From the NCBI GenBank assembly GCA_002731195.1, contig PCAI01000034.1, positions 1 to 16,802 of the forward strand: DNA of 16,802 nucleotides. Reading direction: 5' to 3'. The translations under genes and the position numbers were made by a program. A model generated the notes under the pieces. The model saw nothing but the letters and a program-made list of their open reading frames with translations, searched no databases and had not been told where the DNA came from. The stretch is from Methanobacteriota archaeon. Its GTDB lineage: Archaea; Thermoplasmatota; Poseidoniia; Poseidoniales; Thalassarchaeaceae. Below are positions 1-7,160 of this stretch, piece by piece; position 1 is the first letter of the stretch, and each line of letters starts with the position of its first letter.

Positions 1-2472
1 GATTGGTCGTTTAGCTGGGATAGTAGCACCGTTACAGATGGCACCCATAGAATATCTGTTAGAATGATTAGCGGTAATGGTGTGATGTCAGAAGAAGTCA
101 GAAAACAAATAGTAGTAGATAATATTCCTCCAAGTCCTGATTTAATGTTTAGAAGTTCTGCTTTATCATTTGAAGAATTTGGAGTTCCAATATCTGAAGT
201 TTATGTAAATACTTTCCTAGAAATAAGAGGTTCAATAAGGAACGTGGGAGATATGTCGGCGAATGAAGTCGGAATAATATTAGAAGAAGATGGGTCAAGA
301 AGAGATGAATACATAATACCGAGAATAGAAAGTGGGGAAATAGTAGAAATAACATTATATTGGAATCCTGCAACATCAGGAGACAGGCAAATTGAGATTA
401 TAATTGACCCTGTAAATACAATTTCAGAAAGTGATGAAACTAATAACATACTATCTGAAAATTTTCCAGTCATTGCACGTCCTGAAGGAATAGACTTAGC
501 AATAAGAGATAGTGCAATAAAAACAATGCCAGAAATACCACGTCCCAATGAGCAATTTGTAGTAGAAGTCAGAGTAGACAATTTGGGATCTTATGATGCA
601 TATGACATAGATGCATTCTTAGAAATAAAAACTGAGAAAGGGTGGCAACAAGTAGCAAGTACTGATGTAGACAGAATATACGGACAAGGTTCAAAACAGG
701 TATCATTTTTATACATCCCAAATATGTCAGGAATTTTAGAAATAAGAATAGATATTAGTGGCCAATTTGCTGATTTAGACTGGAGTAATAATATATTTGA
801 AACCACAGTATTAATAGACAAATCTACATTAACGGCACCCAGAAATCTCAATTTCAAAGTAGGAGAATTGCCATTAGAAGTAATTGATATGGAAGATAGT
901 GGAATAATAATTACTCAAAGAGATTCGACTTTGTACTTGTATAAACTTACTCAAAGTAAGAATCTGGTGCAATGTAACAATATAATGGAAGAAATGTGGT
1001 CTGGAGAAATTCAGGTTGAGATTGATGAAGATAATATTGCACATTTATCTTGGACTAGGAGATATTTGGATAATAACGGATACTACAAACAGACTCTGAC
1101 CTATTCTACAATTGATTCTGCATGTCAAATGACGCCAATACAAGATTTAATGCCTCCAATATTACTATCAGATGGCAAATATTGGGGAATAGATATGGAT
1201 AAAAGAGGCACAGAGATAATAATCTCAGGATATCACCAAGATATTTTTGCTGGAGGTAGTTTTCAAGAAAGTACGGATATATTCCTATTACACTCTGACT
1301 TACCCATATCCTCATCTGATTGGACCTTAAATACGAACATAATTACAGATATCGACATTTCATCATCCTCACCAGATAACTTGGAAATAGAATTCGGTGT
1401 AAAGGATGAAATACACCTACTTTATCAAGAAAATAGAGATGATACTACAGGCATAGAAAGACTTGGTTTATGGTATGCCCATGGAGAATTAGATGAGACG
1501 AATTGGGCTTTCAAGAAAGCGATTGGTGATCAGGCTGCTCTCGCAGAGATGATTGTAATTGTAGAAGATGAAAATGAAAAGATAATATCTTGTTGGAGAG
1601 AAGGGAGTTTGGATGAGGCGAAGATTGTGTGCATAATTGCTGATTCATCATTTAGAGCGATAAATGATCAAATGAAGGATTTTCCGGCTAGAGGCCTGCG
1701 AAATATTGACTTTATAGAGGCTGAAAGAGGTATACAAGTTTATTTTGATGGAGTTGGACCAACTGGACCCCAATTACAATATGGTCTAATAAACTTTGAA
1801 GAGGGTTGGTTAGGCATTTCTGATAGACTAGGAAATGGTAAACTACACACTTCCACAAAGTCCCCCTCCAGTATTGAAACTTTGATACTCCATACATCAA
1901 ATAATGGATGGCAGTTGAGATCTTTGATAGATGATGAAGCCAGTAAGAATAATGATATTTCGGCATTAGATTGGGTAAAAATACAATTGGGACTATCAAA
2001 TAATGATCAAGAATTTAGGATTTTGATCATAGGAGTTTCAGTAACAGTTCTAATTCTATGCGCCATAATTATTGTAACTATGTCCACTCAAGGCATGAAA
2101 TGGATGAATGAAAGGAGGAGGAGGAGAGCTAGAGGGTCTGTGAAATTAGAAGACGATGTCATAGATATAGTAGGTGAAGAAGACATAATGATTACTTCGG
2201 CAGAATTGGATATGATAGAATTAATTTCAGAAGATGATTCGGCGAATAATAAAGAAAGTCGTAGATTGAGAAGGTCTTCAAGGGCTGAAACGGATCAGAA
2301 TATAGAAGAGTTTGAAGTTTTTCCTGTGGAAATTATGGAAGAAAAACAGATTAAAAAGCCATTGGGAATTGATAATCAAATAATTTGTCCATTCTGTAAC
2401 TCAAGATTCGGAATCTCAATTGGAGTATCCTCAACAAAGTGTCCGGTGTGTGAAGAAAGGATTGATTTGTAA
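1..2472 (+). CDS. CARDB-domain surface protein with membrane anchor and cytoplasmic zinc ribbon (5' partial)
   Basis: The reading frame is open from base 1, so the ATG at 64 is internal and the true start lies upstream; the first codons read as the end of an Ig-like module. Two CARDB-like domains follow (about 139-480 and 493-820), each starting D-L and ending in an asparagine-rich 'DETNN' or 'DWSNN' turn. The segment 830-1980 is beta-rich with repeated W and D/N motifs and could be a propeller or further beta-sandwiches; I do not recognise a family. One transmembrane helix lies at about 2017-2085, followed by an Arg-rich stop-transfer (RRRRR), an acidic linker, and two CxxC knuckles (Cys codons at 2386, 2395, 2440 and 2449) that form a zinc ribbon. 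The bulk is therefore outside the cell and the ribbon inside. Function unknown; adhesion, substrate capture or sensing are possible. It converges on the nfu-like gene with a 10-base gap. Confidence 0.8.
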   Translation, partial: DWSFSWDSSTVTDGTHRISVRMISGNGVMSEEVRKQIVVDNIPPSPDLMFRSSALSFEEFGVPISEVYVNTFLEIRGSIRNVGDMSANEVGIILEEDGSRRDEYIIPRIESGEIVEITLYWNPATSGDRQIEIIIDPVNTISESDETNNILSENFPVIARPEGIDLAIRDSAIKTMPEIPRPNEQFVVEVRVDNLGSYDAYDIDAFLEIKTEKGWQQVASTDVDRIYGQGSKQVSFLYIPNMSGILEIRIDISGQFADLDWSNNIFETTVLIDKSTLTAPRNLNFKVGELPLEVIDMEDSGIIITQRDSTLYLYKLTQSKNLVQCNNIMEEMWSGEIQVEIDEDNIAHLSWTRRYLDNNGYYKQTLTYSTIDSACQMTPIQDLMPPILLSDGKYWGIDMDKRGTEIIISGYHQDIFAGGSFQESTDIFLLHSDLPISSSDWTLNTNIITDIDISSSSPDNLEIEFGVKDEIHLLYQENRDDTTGIERLGLWYAHGELDETNWAFKKAIGDQAALAEMIVIVEDENEKIISCWREGSLDEAKIVCIIADSSFRAINDQMKDFPARGLRNIDFIEAERGIQVYFDGVGPTGPQLQYGLINFEEGWLGISDRLGNGKLHTSTKSPSSIETLILHTSNNGWQLRSLIDDEASKNNDISALDWVKIQLGLSNNDQEFRILIIGVSVTVLILCAIIIVTMSTQGMKWMNERRRRRARGSVKLEDDVIDIVGEEDIMITSAELDMIELISEDDSANNKESRRLRRSSRAETDQNIEEFEVFPVEIMEEKQIKKPLGIDNQIICPFCNSRFGISIGVSSTKCPVCEERIDL

Positions 2473-2482
2473 AATAATAATC

Positions 2483-2977
2483 TTAAATGAATGAGACGCC
2501 GCCATGCTGCAATATAAAATCCCGTTGTAAATCACTAAACCAATCTAACATAGATTTGGAGAATTGTACAGATATTACTTCCTTATCAGCAATTAGGTCG
2601 TCCTGAATTCCTTGTAATGTCCCAGGGGCAGCTCCACAGGATATACATGCACCATCTAGATTTAATATGAGAGATAATGCATATTTTCCATTATTCAACT
2701 TTTCAACTGACGAATCATCGATAATAATACTGCCTCCGTGGCCATCTAATGCTGCCCTTACTGGACCCAGACGAGCCATTAAGGCAGGTATCAAATCTTT
2801 ATCTGAATCATTATGTAAATTTATTAGAGACAGATTCTGTAATCTAGATATTTCGTCGGGGTCATTATTCTGCAATATTCTTTTTTGAGACTCCATTTTC
2901 ATCGCCTTATCTATCTCTAGGCGATAAGTTTCAGCAAGTTTTTCTGCATCGGAATCTCCTACATCAGGTAAATTCAT
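2483..2977 (-). CDS. NifU C-terminal-domain (Nfu-like) Fe-S scaffold/carrier
   Basis: A protein of 164 residues. Residues 60-135 match the NifU C-terminal fold: 'GPVRAALDGHGGS', then a beta pair, then 'LDGACISCGAAPGTL', whose Cys111-x2-Cys114 would bind a bridging [4Fe-4S] or [2Fe-2S] cluster between subunits. The N-terminal 55 residues are charged and helical with no recognised domain, and there is a short C-terminal extension of about 30 residues. The frame stays open upstream, but residues before Met1 (2977) are a hydrophobic string overlapping the divergent promoter, so I place the start at the ATG at 2977. It is divergent from sufCBD, which strongly suggests that it receives or delivers clusters from the SUF scaffold. 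The shared upstream region holds an iron-repressor-like box. The family assignment is firm; its exact place in cluster transfer is inferred. Confidence 0.88.
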   Translation of the reverse strand: MNLPDVGDSDAEKLAETYRLEIDKAMKMESQKRILQNNDPDEISRLQNLSLINLHNDSDKDLIPALMARLGPVRAALDGHGGSIIIDDSSVEKLNNGKYALSLILNLDGACISCGAAPGTLQGIQDDLIADKEVISVQFSKSMLDWFSDLQRDFILQHGGVSFI

Positions 2978-3001
2978 ATTAATCGGAAGGAGTACTATAA
3001 T

Positions 3002-3021
3002 TTTAGGTTGACCTAAAGTAA
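3002..3021. promoter_or_regulatory. Candidate DtxR/IdeR-type iron-repressor operator
   Basis: TTTAGGT-TG-ACCTAAA is a perfect inverted repeat with 7-base arms at 3002-3017. Aligned from 3003, the 19 bases agree with the published DtxR consensus TTAGGTTAGSCTAACCTAA at 15 positions, including the whole TTAGGTT half and the central CCTAA. It overlaps the likely promoter of the nfu-like gene and lies upstream of the sufC promoter. Metal-dependent DtxR-family repressors are widespread in archaea and control iron genes, so Fe2+-dependent repression of Fe-S assembly is plausible. The match is seen; the regulator itself is not in the window. Confidence 0.55.
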
Positions 3022-3033
3022 ATAGTAACAAAA

Positions 3034-3051
3034 TTAGGTATTGAGAACTAA
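3034..3051. promoter_or_regulatory. Second, weaker operator-like box next to the sufC promoter
   Basis: TTAGGT at 3034-3039 and AACTAA at 3046-3051 form an imperfect inverted repeat (5 of 6 arm positions). Its left half-site is identical to that of the box at 3003 and begins exactly 31 bases downstream, about three helical turns, so both would face the same side of DNA. It abuts the A/T-rich element proposed as the sufC TATA box. Alone it would be too weak to call; its value comes from the stronger neighbour. Confidence 0.35.
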
Positions 3052-3092
3052 AAATAGAGATGTTCAAAAGAGACAGTGTGTGCACATATACT

Positions 3093-3869
3093 ATGGAATC
3101 TAGCGTACCGCTTCTTGAGATTAAAAATCTTCATGCAGGAATTGATGGAAATCAAATTCTTAATGGGATAAATATAGAAATTGGTGCTGGAGAAATTCAT
3201 GCCATAATGGGGCGCAATGGAAGTGGTAAAACCACTACTGCGAATATCGTAATGGGGCATCCTGACTTTGATGTAGAAGAAGGAGAAATAAAACTCAAAG
3301 GAGATAATTTACTTGATTTAGAAACATGGGAAAGGGCTAAACGAGGTGTTTTTCTTTCCTTCCAATACCCTCAAGCTGTTCCTGGGCTGCAAGTTGGTAA
3401 TTTTTTGAAGAAATCGGTTGCAAGTATAAAAGGTGAAGAAGCTGCTAAAGGGAAGAATTTTAGGGAATTATTAAAAAAATCAATGAAAGAATTGAATATG
3501 CCATCATCATTCTTATCTCGGTATGTAAATGATGGTTTTAGTGGAGGAGAGAAGAAAAGATTTGAAATACTACAGATGATGTTACTGCAACCACAACTAG
3601 CCATCCTTGATGAAACAGACAGTGGATTGGATATCGATGGAATAAGAACTGTGGCAACGGGCATTAACTCATCCATAAGAGGAACAAACTCTGGTGCTTT
3701 GATAATTACGCATTATTCAAGGATCTTAGATTATATTAAACCAGACAAGATACACGTTCTGATAGATGGCAAGATAGTTGCCACAGGAGATTCGACCCTC
3801 GCTACAGACTTAGAAGAAAATGGATATGACTGGTTAGAAGAAAGAGTCAAAGAAGGAGGGATTAACTGA
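3093..3869 (+). CDS. sufC: SufC, ATPase of the SUF Fe-S cluster assembly complex
   Basis: A 258-residue ABC-type ATPase of the cytosolic SufBCD scaffold; ATP hydrolysis drives rearrangement of SufB-SufD during cluster building. The motifs are all present: Walker A GRNGSGKTT (40-48), Q-loop Q91 in 'FLSFQYPQ', signature FSGGEKKRFE (149-158), Walker B 'LAILDETDSGLD' (169-180) with catalytic Glu174, and switch His207 in 'LIITHYSRIL'. The 'ETDSGLD' and 'SGGEKKR' forms are typical of SufC rather than of transporter ATPases, and there is no membrane partner. I start at the ATG at 3093 ('MESSVPLLEIKNL'), since family members begin just before 'LEIKNL'. The ATG at 3060 adds 11 poorly fitting residues and would run through the promoter. 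The stop overlaps the sufB start by one base (TGATG), so the two are translationally coupled. Confidence 0.96.
   Translation: MESSVPLLEIKNLHAGIDGNQILNGINIEIGAGEIHAIMGRNGSGKTTTANIVMGHPDFDVEEGEIKLKGDNLLDLETWERAKRGVFLSFQYPQAVPGLQVGNFLKKSVASIKGEEAAKGKNFRELLKKSMKELNMPSSFLSRYVNDGFSGGEKKRFEILQMMLLQPQLAILDETDSGLDIDGIRTVATGINSSIRGTNSGALIITHYSRILDYIKPDKIHVLIDGKIVATGDSTLATDLEENGYDWLEERVKEGGIN
3853..3860 (+). promoter_or_regulatory. Shine-Dalgarno of sufB
   Basis: AAGGAGGG ends 8 bases before the sufB ATG, inside the last codons of sufC. It is one of the two strongest ribosome sites in the window and fixes the sufB start at 3869. Confidence 0.8.
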
Positions 3870-5281
3870 TGAAAACATCACAAGAAGCCAGAGATGTCGT
3901 TGGAGATTATAAGTCGGGATGGCACGATACAGAAAATTCAACCATTCGTTTTGATTCAGGGTTGTCAGAAAAGGTAGTTAGAGATATATCCAAGATTAAA
4001 AATGAGCCTGAATGGATGACTGAAGTTAGAGTTAAAGCGTATCGGCATTTTGCTGAAAGAAAAATGCCTACATGGGGAAATATGAGTATGTTGGAACAAA
4101 TTGATTTTGAAAAAGTATGTTACTACCTGAGGTCTTCATCTGCAACTGAGAATGATTGGGATGAAGTTCCTGAAGAGATTAGAAATACATTCGAACGCTT
4201 AGGAATACCTGAAGCTGAGCAGAAATGGTTATCAGGAGTTACTGCACAATATGAATCTGAAGCTGTTTATCACAGCATTAGAGAAGATTTAGTTGCTCAA
4301 GGCGTTATTTTCTTAGATATGGATAGTGGCCTCAGAGAATATCCCGAAATTGTCAAGAAATGGTTTTGCTCAGTAGTCCCTTATTCCGACAATAAATTTT
4401 CTGCTTTGAACACAGCGGTATGGTCAGGAGGATCATTTATTTATGTGCCAAAAGGAGTTCATGTAGAAATGCCAGTACAGGCTTATTTTAGAATAAATGC
4501 AAAAAATATGGGCCAATTTGAAAGAACATTAATTATTGCTGACGAGGGAAGTAGTATTCACTATGTAGAAGGATGTACGGCGCCAACTTATTCTACTGAT
4601 TCCTTACATTCTGCAGTAGTTGAACTAGTGGCCCTTCCAGGCTCACATATACGTTATTCTACTGTCCAAAATTGGAGTGCGAATGTGTACAATCTAGTTA
4701 CAAAAAGAGGAATTGCGCATGAAAATGCAAAAATAGAATGGGTAGATGGAAATATAGGCAGTAAATTGACAATGAAATATCCATCAGTTATACTCAAAGG
4801 CGAAGGTTCGCATGCAGAAGTTATTTCTGTTGCTTATTCTGGAAGTGGGCAGCACCAAGATGCGGGTGCTAAAATACATCACCTAGCATCAAATACCACA
4901 AGTAAAATATTATCAAAAAGTATCAGTAAAGATGGAGGCAGAGGGTCATACAGGGGGATGGTTACGGTATCTCCAAAAGCTAATAATTGTAAGTTGAATG
5001 TTGTTTGTGATGCATTAATATTAGATGATGAAAGTAGATCAGATACATATCCGACAATGGAAGTTGCAAATCCTACTGCAAGATGTGAACATGAAGCAAG
5101 TGTTTCGAAAGTAAGTGATGATCAATTATTCTATTTAATGAGTAGAGGGCATACAGAAGAAGAGGCATTGGCACTAATTGTGAATGGTTTTTTTGAGCCT
5201 TTTACTAGAGAATTACCAATGGAATATGCAGTTGAATTGAATAAATTGATGGCTTTAGAGATGGAAGGAAGTATTGGTTAA
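3869..5281 (+). CDS. sufB: SufB, Fe-S cluster assembly scaffold protein
   Basis: At 470 residues this has the usual SufB length. SufB forms the cluster-building scaffold with SufD and SufC and accepts sulfur from a cysteine desulfurase. The sequence shows the SufB N-terminal helix signature 'EPEWMTEVRVKAYRHF', the 'GVHVEMPVQAYFRIN' entry to the beta-helix, 'YVEGCTAPTYSTDSLHSAVVEL' spread over 232-253 (with Cys236), 'STVQNWSANVYNLVTKRG', and the C-terminal block with 'NVVCDALILDD' (Cys380) and 'DQLFYLMSRGHTEEEA'. Cys236 and Cys380 appear to correspond to the two E. coli SufB cysteines used for sulfur transfer and cluster assembly; that equivalence is by motif, not alignment. It is coupled to sufC upstream and followed 11 bases later by sufD. 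No SufS or SufE/SufU lies in the window, so the sulfur donor must be encoded elsewhere. Confidence 0.97.
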   Translation: MKTSQEARDVVGDYKSGWHDTENSTIRFDSGLSEKVVRDISKIKNEPEWMTEVRVKAYRHFAERKMPTWGNMSMLEQIDFEKVCYYLRSSSATENDWDEVPEEIRNTFERLGIPEAEQKWLSGVTAQYESEAVYHSIREDLVAQGVIFLDMDSGLREYPEIVKKWFCSVVPYSDNKFSALNTAVWSGGSFIYVPKGVHVEMPVQAYFRINAKNMGQFERTLIIADEGSSIHYVEGCTAPTYSTDSLHSAVVELVALPGSHIRYSTVQNWSANVYNLVTKRGIAHENAKIEWVDGNIGSKLTMKYPSVILKGEGSHAEVISVAYSGSGQHQDAGAKIHHLASNTTSKILSKSISKDGGRGSYRGMVTVSPKANNCKLNVVCDALILDDESRSDTYPTMEVANPTARCEHEASVSKVSDDQLFYLMSRGHTEEEALALIVNGFFEPFTRELPMEYAVELNKLMALEMEGSIG

Positions 5282-5292
5282 ATGGTGTTAAT

Positions 5293-6402
5293 ATGAATGC
5301 CATTAATAGATACAAAGAGGTTTCAGGAACAACTGATAAGGCCGATCATCTTTGGCGTTATACTCCATGGAAAAAAGTTCACCCAACAGGCGATATTAAA
5401 ATAGTCCCAGAAATAGATAAAGAAGTCAAGTTACGATTGATTAATCTTGATGGGACTGATTTAGCAGAAGGAATAAGTCTACAAAAAGGAAATGTATTAG
5501 AAGAGAAAATAGAAGATATAGATCCCGTAGCAACATCTTTCATAAAGGCAGTTTCTGAGAAATCTAGATGGGTTCTGAGGACAGAAAGAAAGTTTACCTC
5601 TGAGGCCCCTATATTGCTAGAAATAGAAACAAATAGTGACTTTAATTCATTAGAATTAGTACTTGATATTGGAGAAATGAGTGAATTTGAGATAGTTACA
5701 CTGATAAAAGGAGAATCTGATTGGACAGGTTTTTTGAGAACAGGAAGGATAGGTGATGGTTCAAACATAAATGATATTACAGTATGTTTGCAGAAGAAAG
5801 GCGTATTGTTAAGACTAGATTCTATTGCATTGGGCAGAGATGCAAATATGAATACTGGAACAGTGTCATCGGGCTCAGAGAGGACGAAAGCGGATCTGAG
5901 ATATAGAATGGCTGAGAATGGGAGCCATTTACAAGTTCTTGGCTCAATATTATCAAGAGAAGATATGTATCTTGACTACCATATAGAAATTCAACATGAT
6001 GCGCCTGAGACATTTAGTAGACTTGACTGGCATGCTGCATGCGGAGGGAAGAGTCGTACAATTGGGACTGGAATGTTGAAAGTAGCCAAAGGGTCGACAG
6101 GTACTGACGCGGCACAGAATTTCCATAATTTATTATTATCCAAAGACGCAGAGGCAGATGGTATTCCAGAATTAGAAGTTTCAGAATCCAATGTAGTTGG
6201 TTGTGGACACGGTATTGCAAATGGGCCAATAGATGAAAATCAAGTATTTTATTTGCAATCTAGGGGATTCTCAAAATCTGATGCTAGATCGGCTCTTATA
6301 GCAGCATTTCTAAACTCTACTCTAGTTAAAATGGGGAGTACAGTTTTACATGAGTGGTTAAGTAAATTATTAACTTCAGAATTAGATGCAATGAATAAGT
6401 GA
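5293..6402 (+). CDS. sufD: SufD, SufB partner in Fe-S cluster assembly
   Basis: A 369-residue member of the SufB/SufD family, somewhat short for SufD (often about 400-430). It has the SufD-like opening 'HLWRYTPWKKVHP' (19-31), a divergent beta-helix middle, and a well conserved C-terminal core. The core contains 'RLDWHAACGGKSRTIGTG', 'AAQNFHNLLLSKDAEADGIPELEV' (split over about 271-294), 'CGHGIANGPIDENQVFYLQSRG' from Cys304, and 'ALIAAFL'. His306 in the CGHG motif matches the SufD histidine implicated in cluster assembly at the SufB-SufD interface in E. coli. The gap of 11 bases from sufB and a weak upstream GGTG fit continued translation of a polycistronic message. It is called SufD rather than a second SufB because of the 'GIPELEV...CGHG' block and its position after sufB. 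Confidence 0.94.
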   Translation: MNAINRYKEVSGTTDKADHLWRYTPWKKVHPTGDIKIVPEIDKEVKLRLINLDGTDLAEGISLQKGNVLEEKIEDIDPVATSFIKAVSEKSRWVLRTERKFTSEAPILLEIETNSDFNSLELVLDIGEMSEFEIVTLIKGESDWTGFLRTGRIGDGSNINDITVCLQKKGVLLRLDSIALGRDANMNTGTVSSGSERTKADLRYRMAENGSHLQVLGSILSREDMYLDYHIEIQHDAPETFSRLDWHAACGGKSRTIGTGMLKVAKGSTGTDAAQNFHNLLLSKDAEADGIPELEVSESNVVGCGHGIANGPIDENQVFYLQSRGFSKSDARSALIAAFLNSTLVKMGSTVLHEWLSKLLTSELDAMNK

Positions 6403-6414
6403 AGTGACATATAC

Positions 6415-7158
6415 ATGGTTTCCAGAAATGGGTTAAATAATAGGAATAGCGAGATAAAAATATCCAAAATATTGGGTTTTGTGTTTGGTTTTTATATCAT
6501 ATTATCGTTTTTAGCACCCTTGATGATGGAGGAGGGAACAGTTCCAGAATTATCAGGGAGAGCCAATGCAATAGATTATGCGAATGAGGAAAGTTGGGGT
6601 AATTTAGAGCATGGAGAAGATTCCAAAATAGGGCACGATCAATCCAAACATGGAGGAAATTTTGCGTGGTTAGATCTGAATCCGATTTGGGCATTTACTT
6701 ATTTAATAGGAGATATCAATTGCCACCAGAAACACGAACGTTCGTGGGAAATAAACGATAATCAGATGCCGATATGTACTAGAGATATTGGAATCTTATT
6801 TGGAATAGTTTTAGGGTGTTTAGTTTTTAGAATTAGAGGTTTCAATAGATGGACCATAAGAGATACATTTCTAACAATAATACCAGATAGTAAACTCGCT
6901 ATGGTTTACAAGAATGATGCCCGAATGACATCAATGTTTTTACTAATAATATTATCAATATTACCAATAGGAATAGATGGTTTTGCGCAAATTTTGACAA
7001 CATATGAGTCCACCAATTTGAAAAGAGTAATTACTGGCATCATAGCAGGTTTTTGCCTTGGATGGTTAATTTGTTCCATGCTTGCTGCAAAACCAGATCA
7101 TTTTGATAATTCTGAAAGAGTCATTTTGCCCTTGGGTTCATTACTAAAGATAAAATAA
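6415..7158 (+). CDS. DUF2085 family membrane protein in the suf operon
   Basis: A 247-residue integral membrane protein with four likely helices: 19-37, about 125-142, about 170-192 and about 205-225. It carries the DUF2085 signature: Cys103-His-Gln ... Arg109-Ser-Trp ... Pro119-Ile-Cys121-Thr-Arg-Asp-Ile-Gly, then 'LPIGIDGFAQ' and 'STNLKRVITGIIAGF'. Known members of this family have the same 'CHQ..RSF', 'CxRDxGIYxG' and 'DGxxQ...S...R..TG' pattern; no biochemical role is established. The invariant Cys and His residues between helices 1 and 2 could bind metal, heme or make a disulfide. The segment 39-100, between helix 1 and the signature, is hydrophilic and His/Asp-rich, longer than I expect for the family. 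It starts 12 bases after sufD on the same strand and so is very probably co-transcribed with sufCBD. It converges on the TMK-like gene with only two bases between stops. Confidence 0.82.
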   Translation: MVSRNGLNNRNSEIKISKILGFVFGFYIILSFLAPLMMEEGTVPELSGRANAIDYANEESWGNLEHGEDSKIGHDQSKHGGNFAWLDLNPIWAFTYLIGDINCHQKHERSWEINDNQMPICTRDIGILFGIVLGCLVFRIRGFNRWTIRDTFLTIIPDSKLAMVYKNDARMTSMFLLIILSILPIGIDGFAQILTTYESTNLKRVITGIIAGFCLGWLICSMLAAKPDHFDNSERVILPLGSLLKIK

Positions 7159-7160
7159 GT

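Larger units (their letters stand above)
2978..3092. promoter_or_regulatory. Divergent promoter region between nfu-like and sufC
   Basis: 115 AT-rich bases between two divergent starts. An A/T-rich element at about 2994-3003 (minus strand AAAATTATAG) sits about 22 bases upstream of the nfu-like start and could be its TATA box. CTAAAAATAG at 3048-3057 is about 40 bases upstream of the sufC ATG and could be the other. Neither start has a good Shine-Dalgarno, which fits short-leader or leaderless archaeal transcripts. Two inverted-repeat boxes lie between the putative TATA elements. TATA positions are by eye and uncertain. Confidence 0.5.

Noticed and set aside
201..581. Minus-strand open frame inside the CARDB gene
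   Set aside because: It is antisense to a well supported domain-bearing frame, shows no domain of its own, and has no promoter or ribosome site.
2978..3085. Hydrophobic N-terminal extension of the Nfu-like protein to an ATG at 3085
   Set aside because: Nfu-type carriers are soluble, and the extension is translated promoter DNA that includes the operator-like inverted repeat.
3048..3260. Small minus-strand open frame across the sufC start
   Set aside because: It is an antisense shadow of the SufC Walker A region with no recognisable motif.
3093..3869. ATPase of an ABC importer instead of SufC
   Set aside because: It lacks permease or binding-protein neighbours, is coupled directly to sufB, and has SufC-specific forms of the signature and Walker B motifs.
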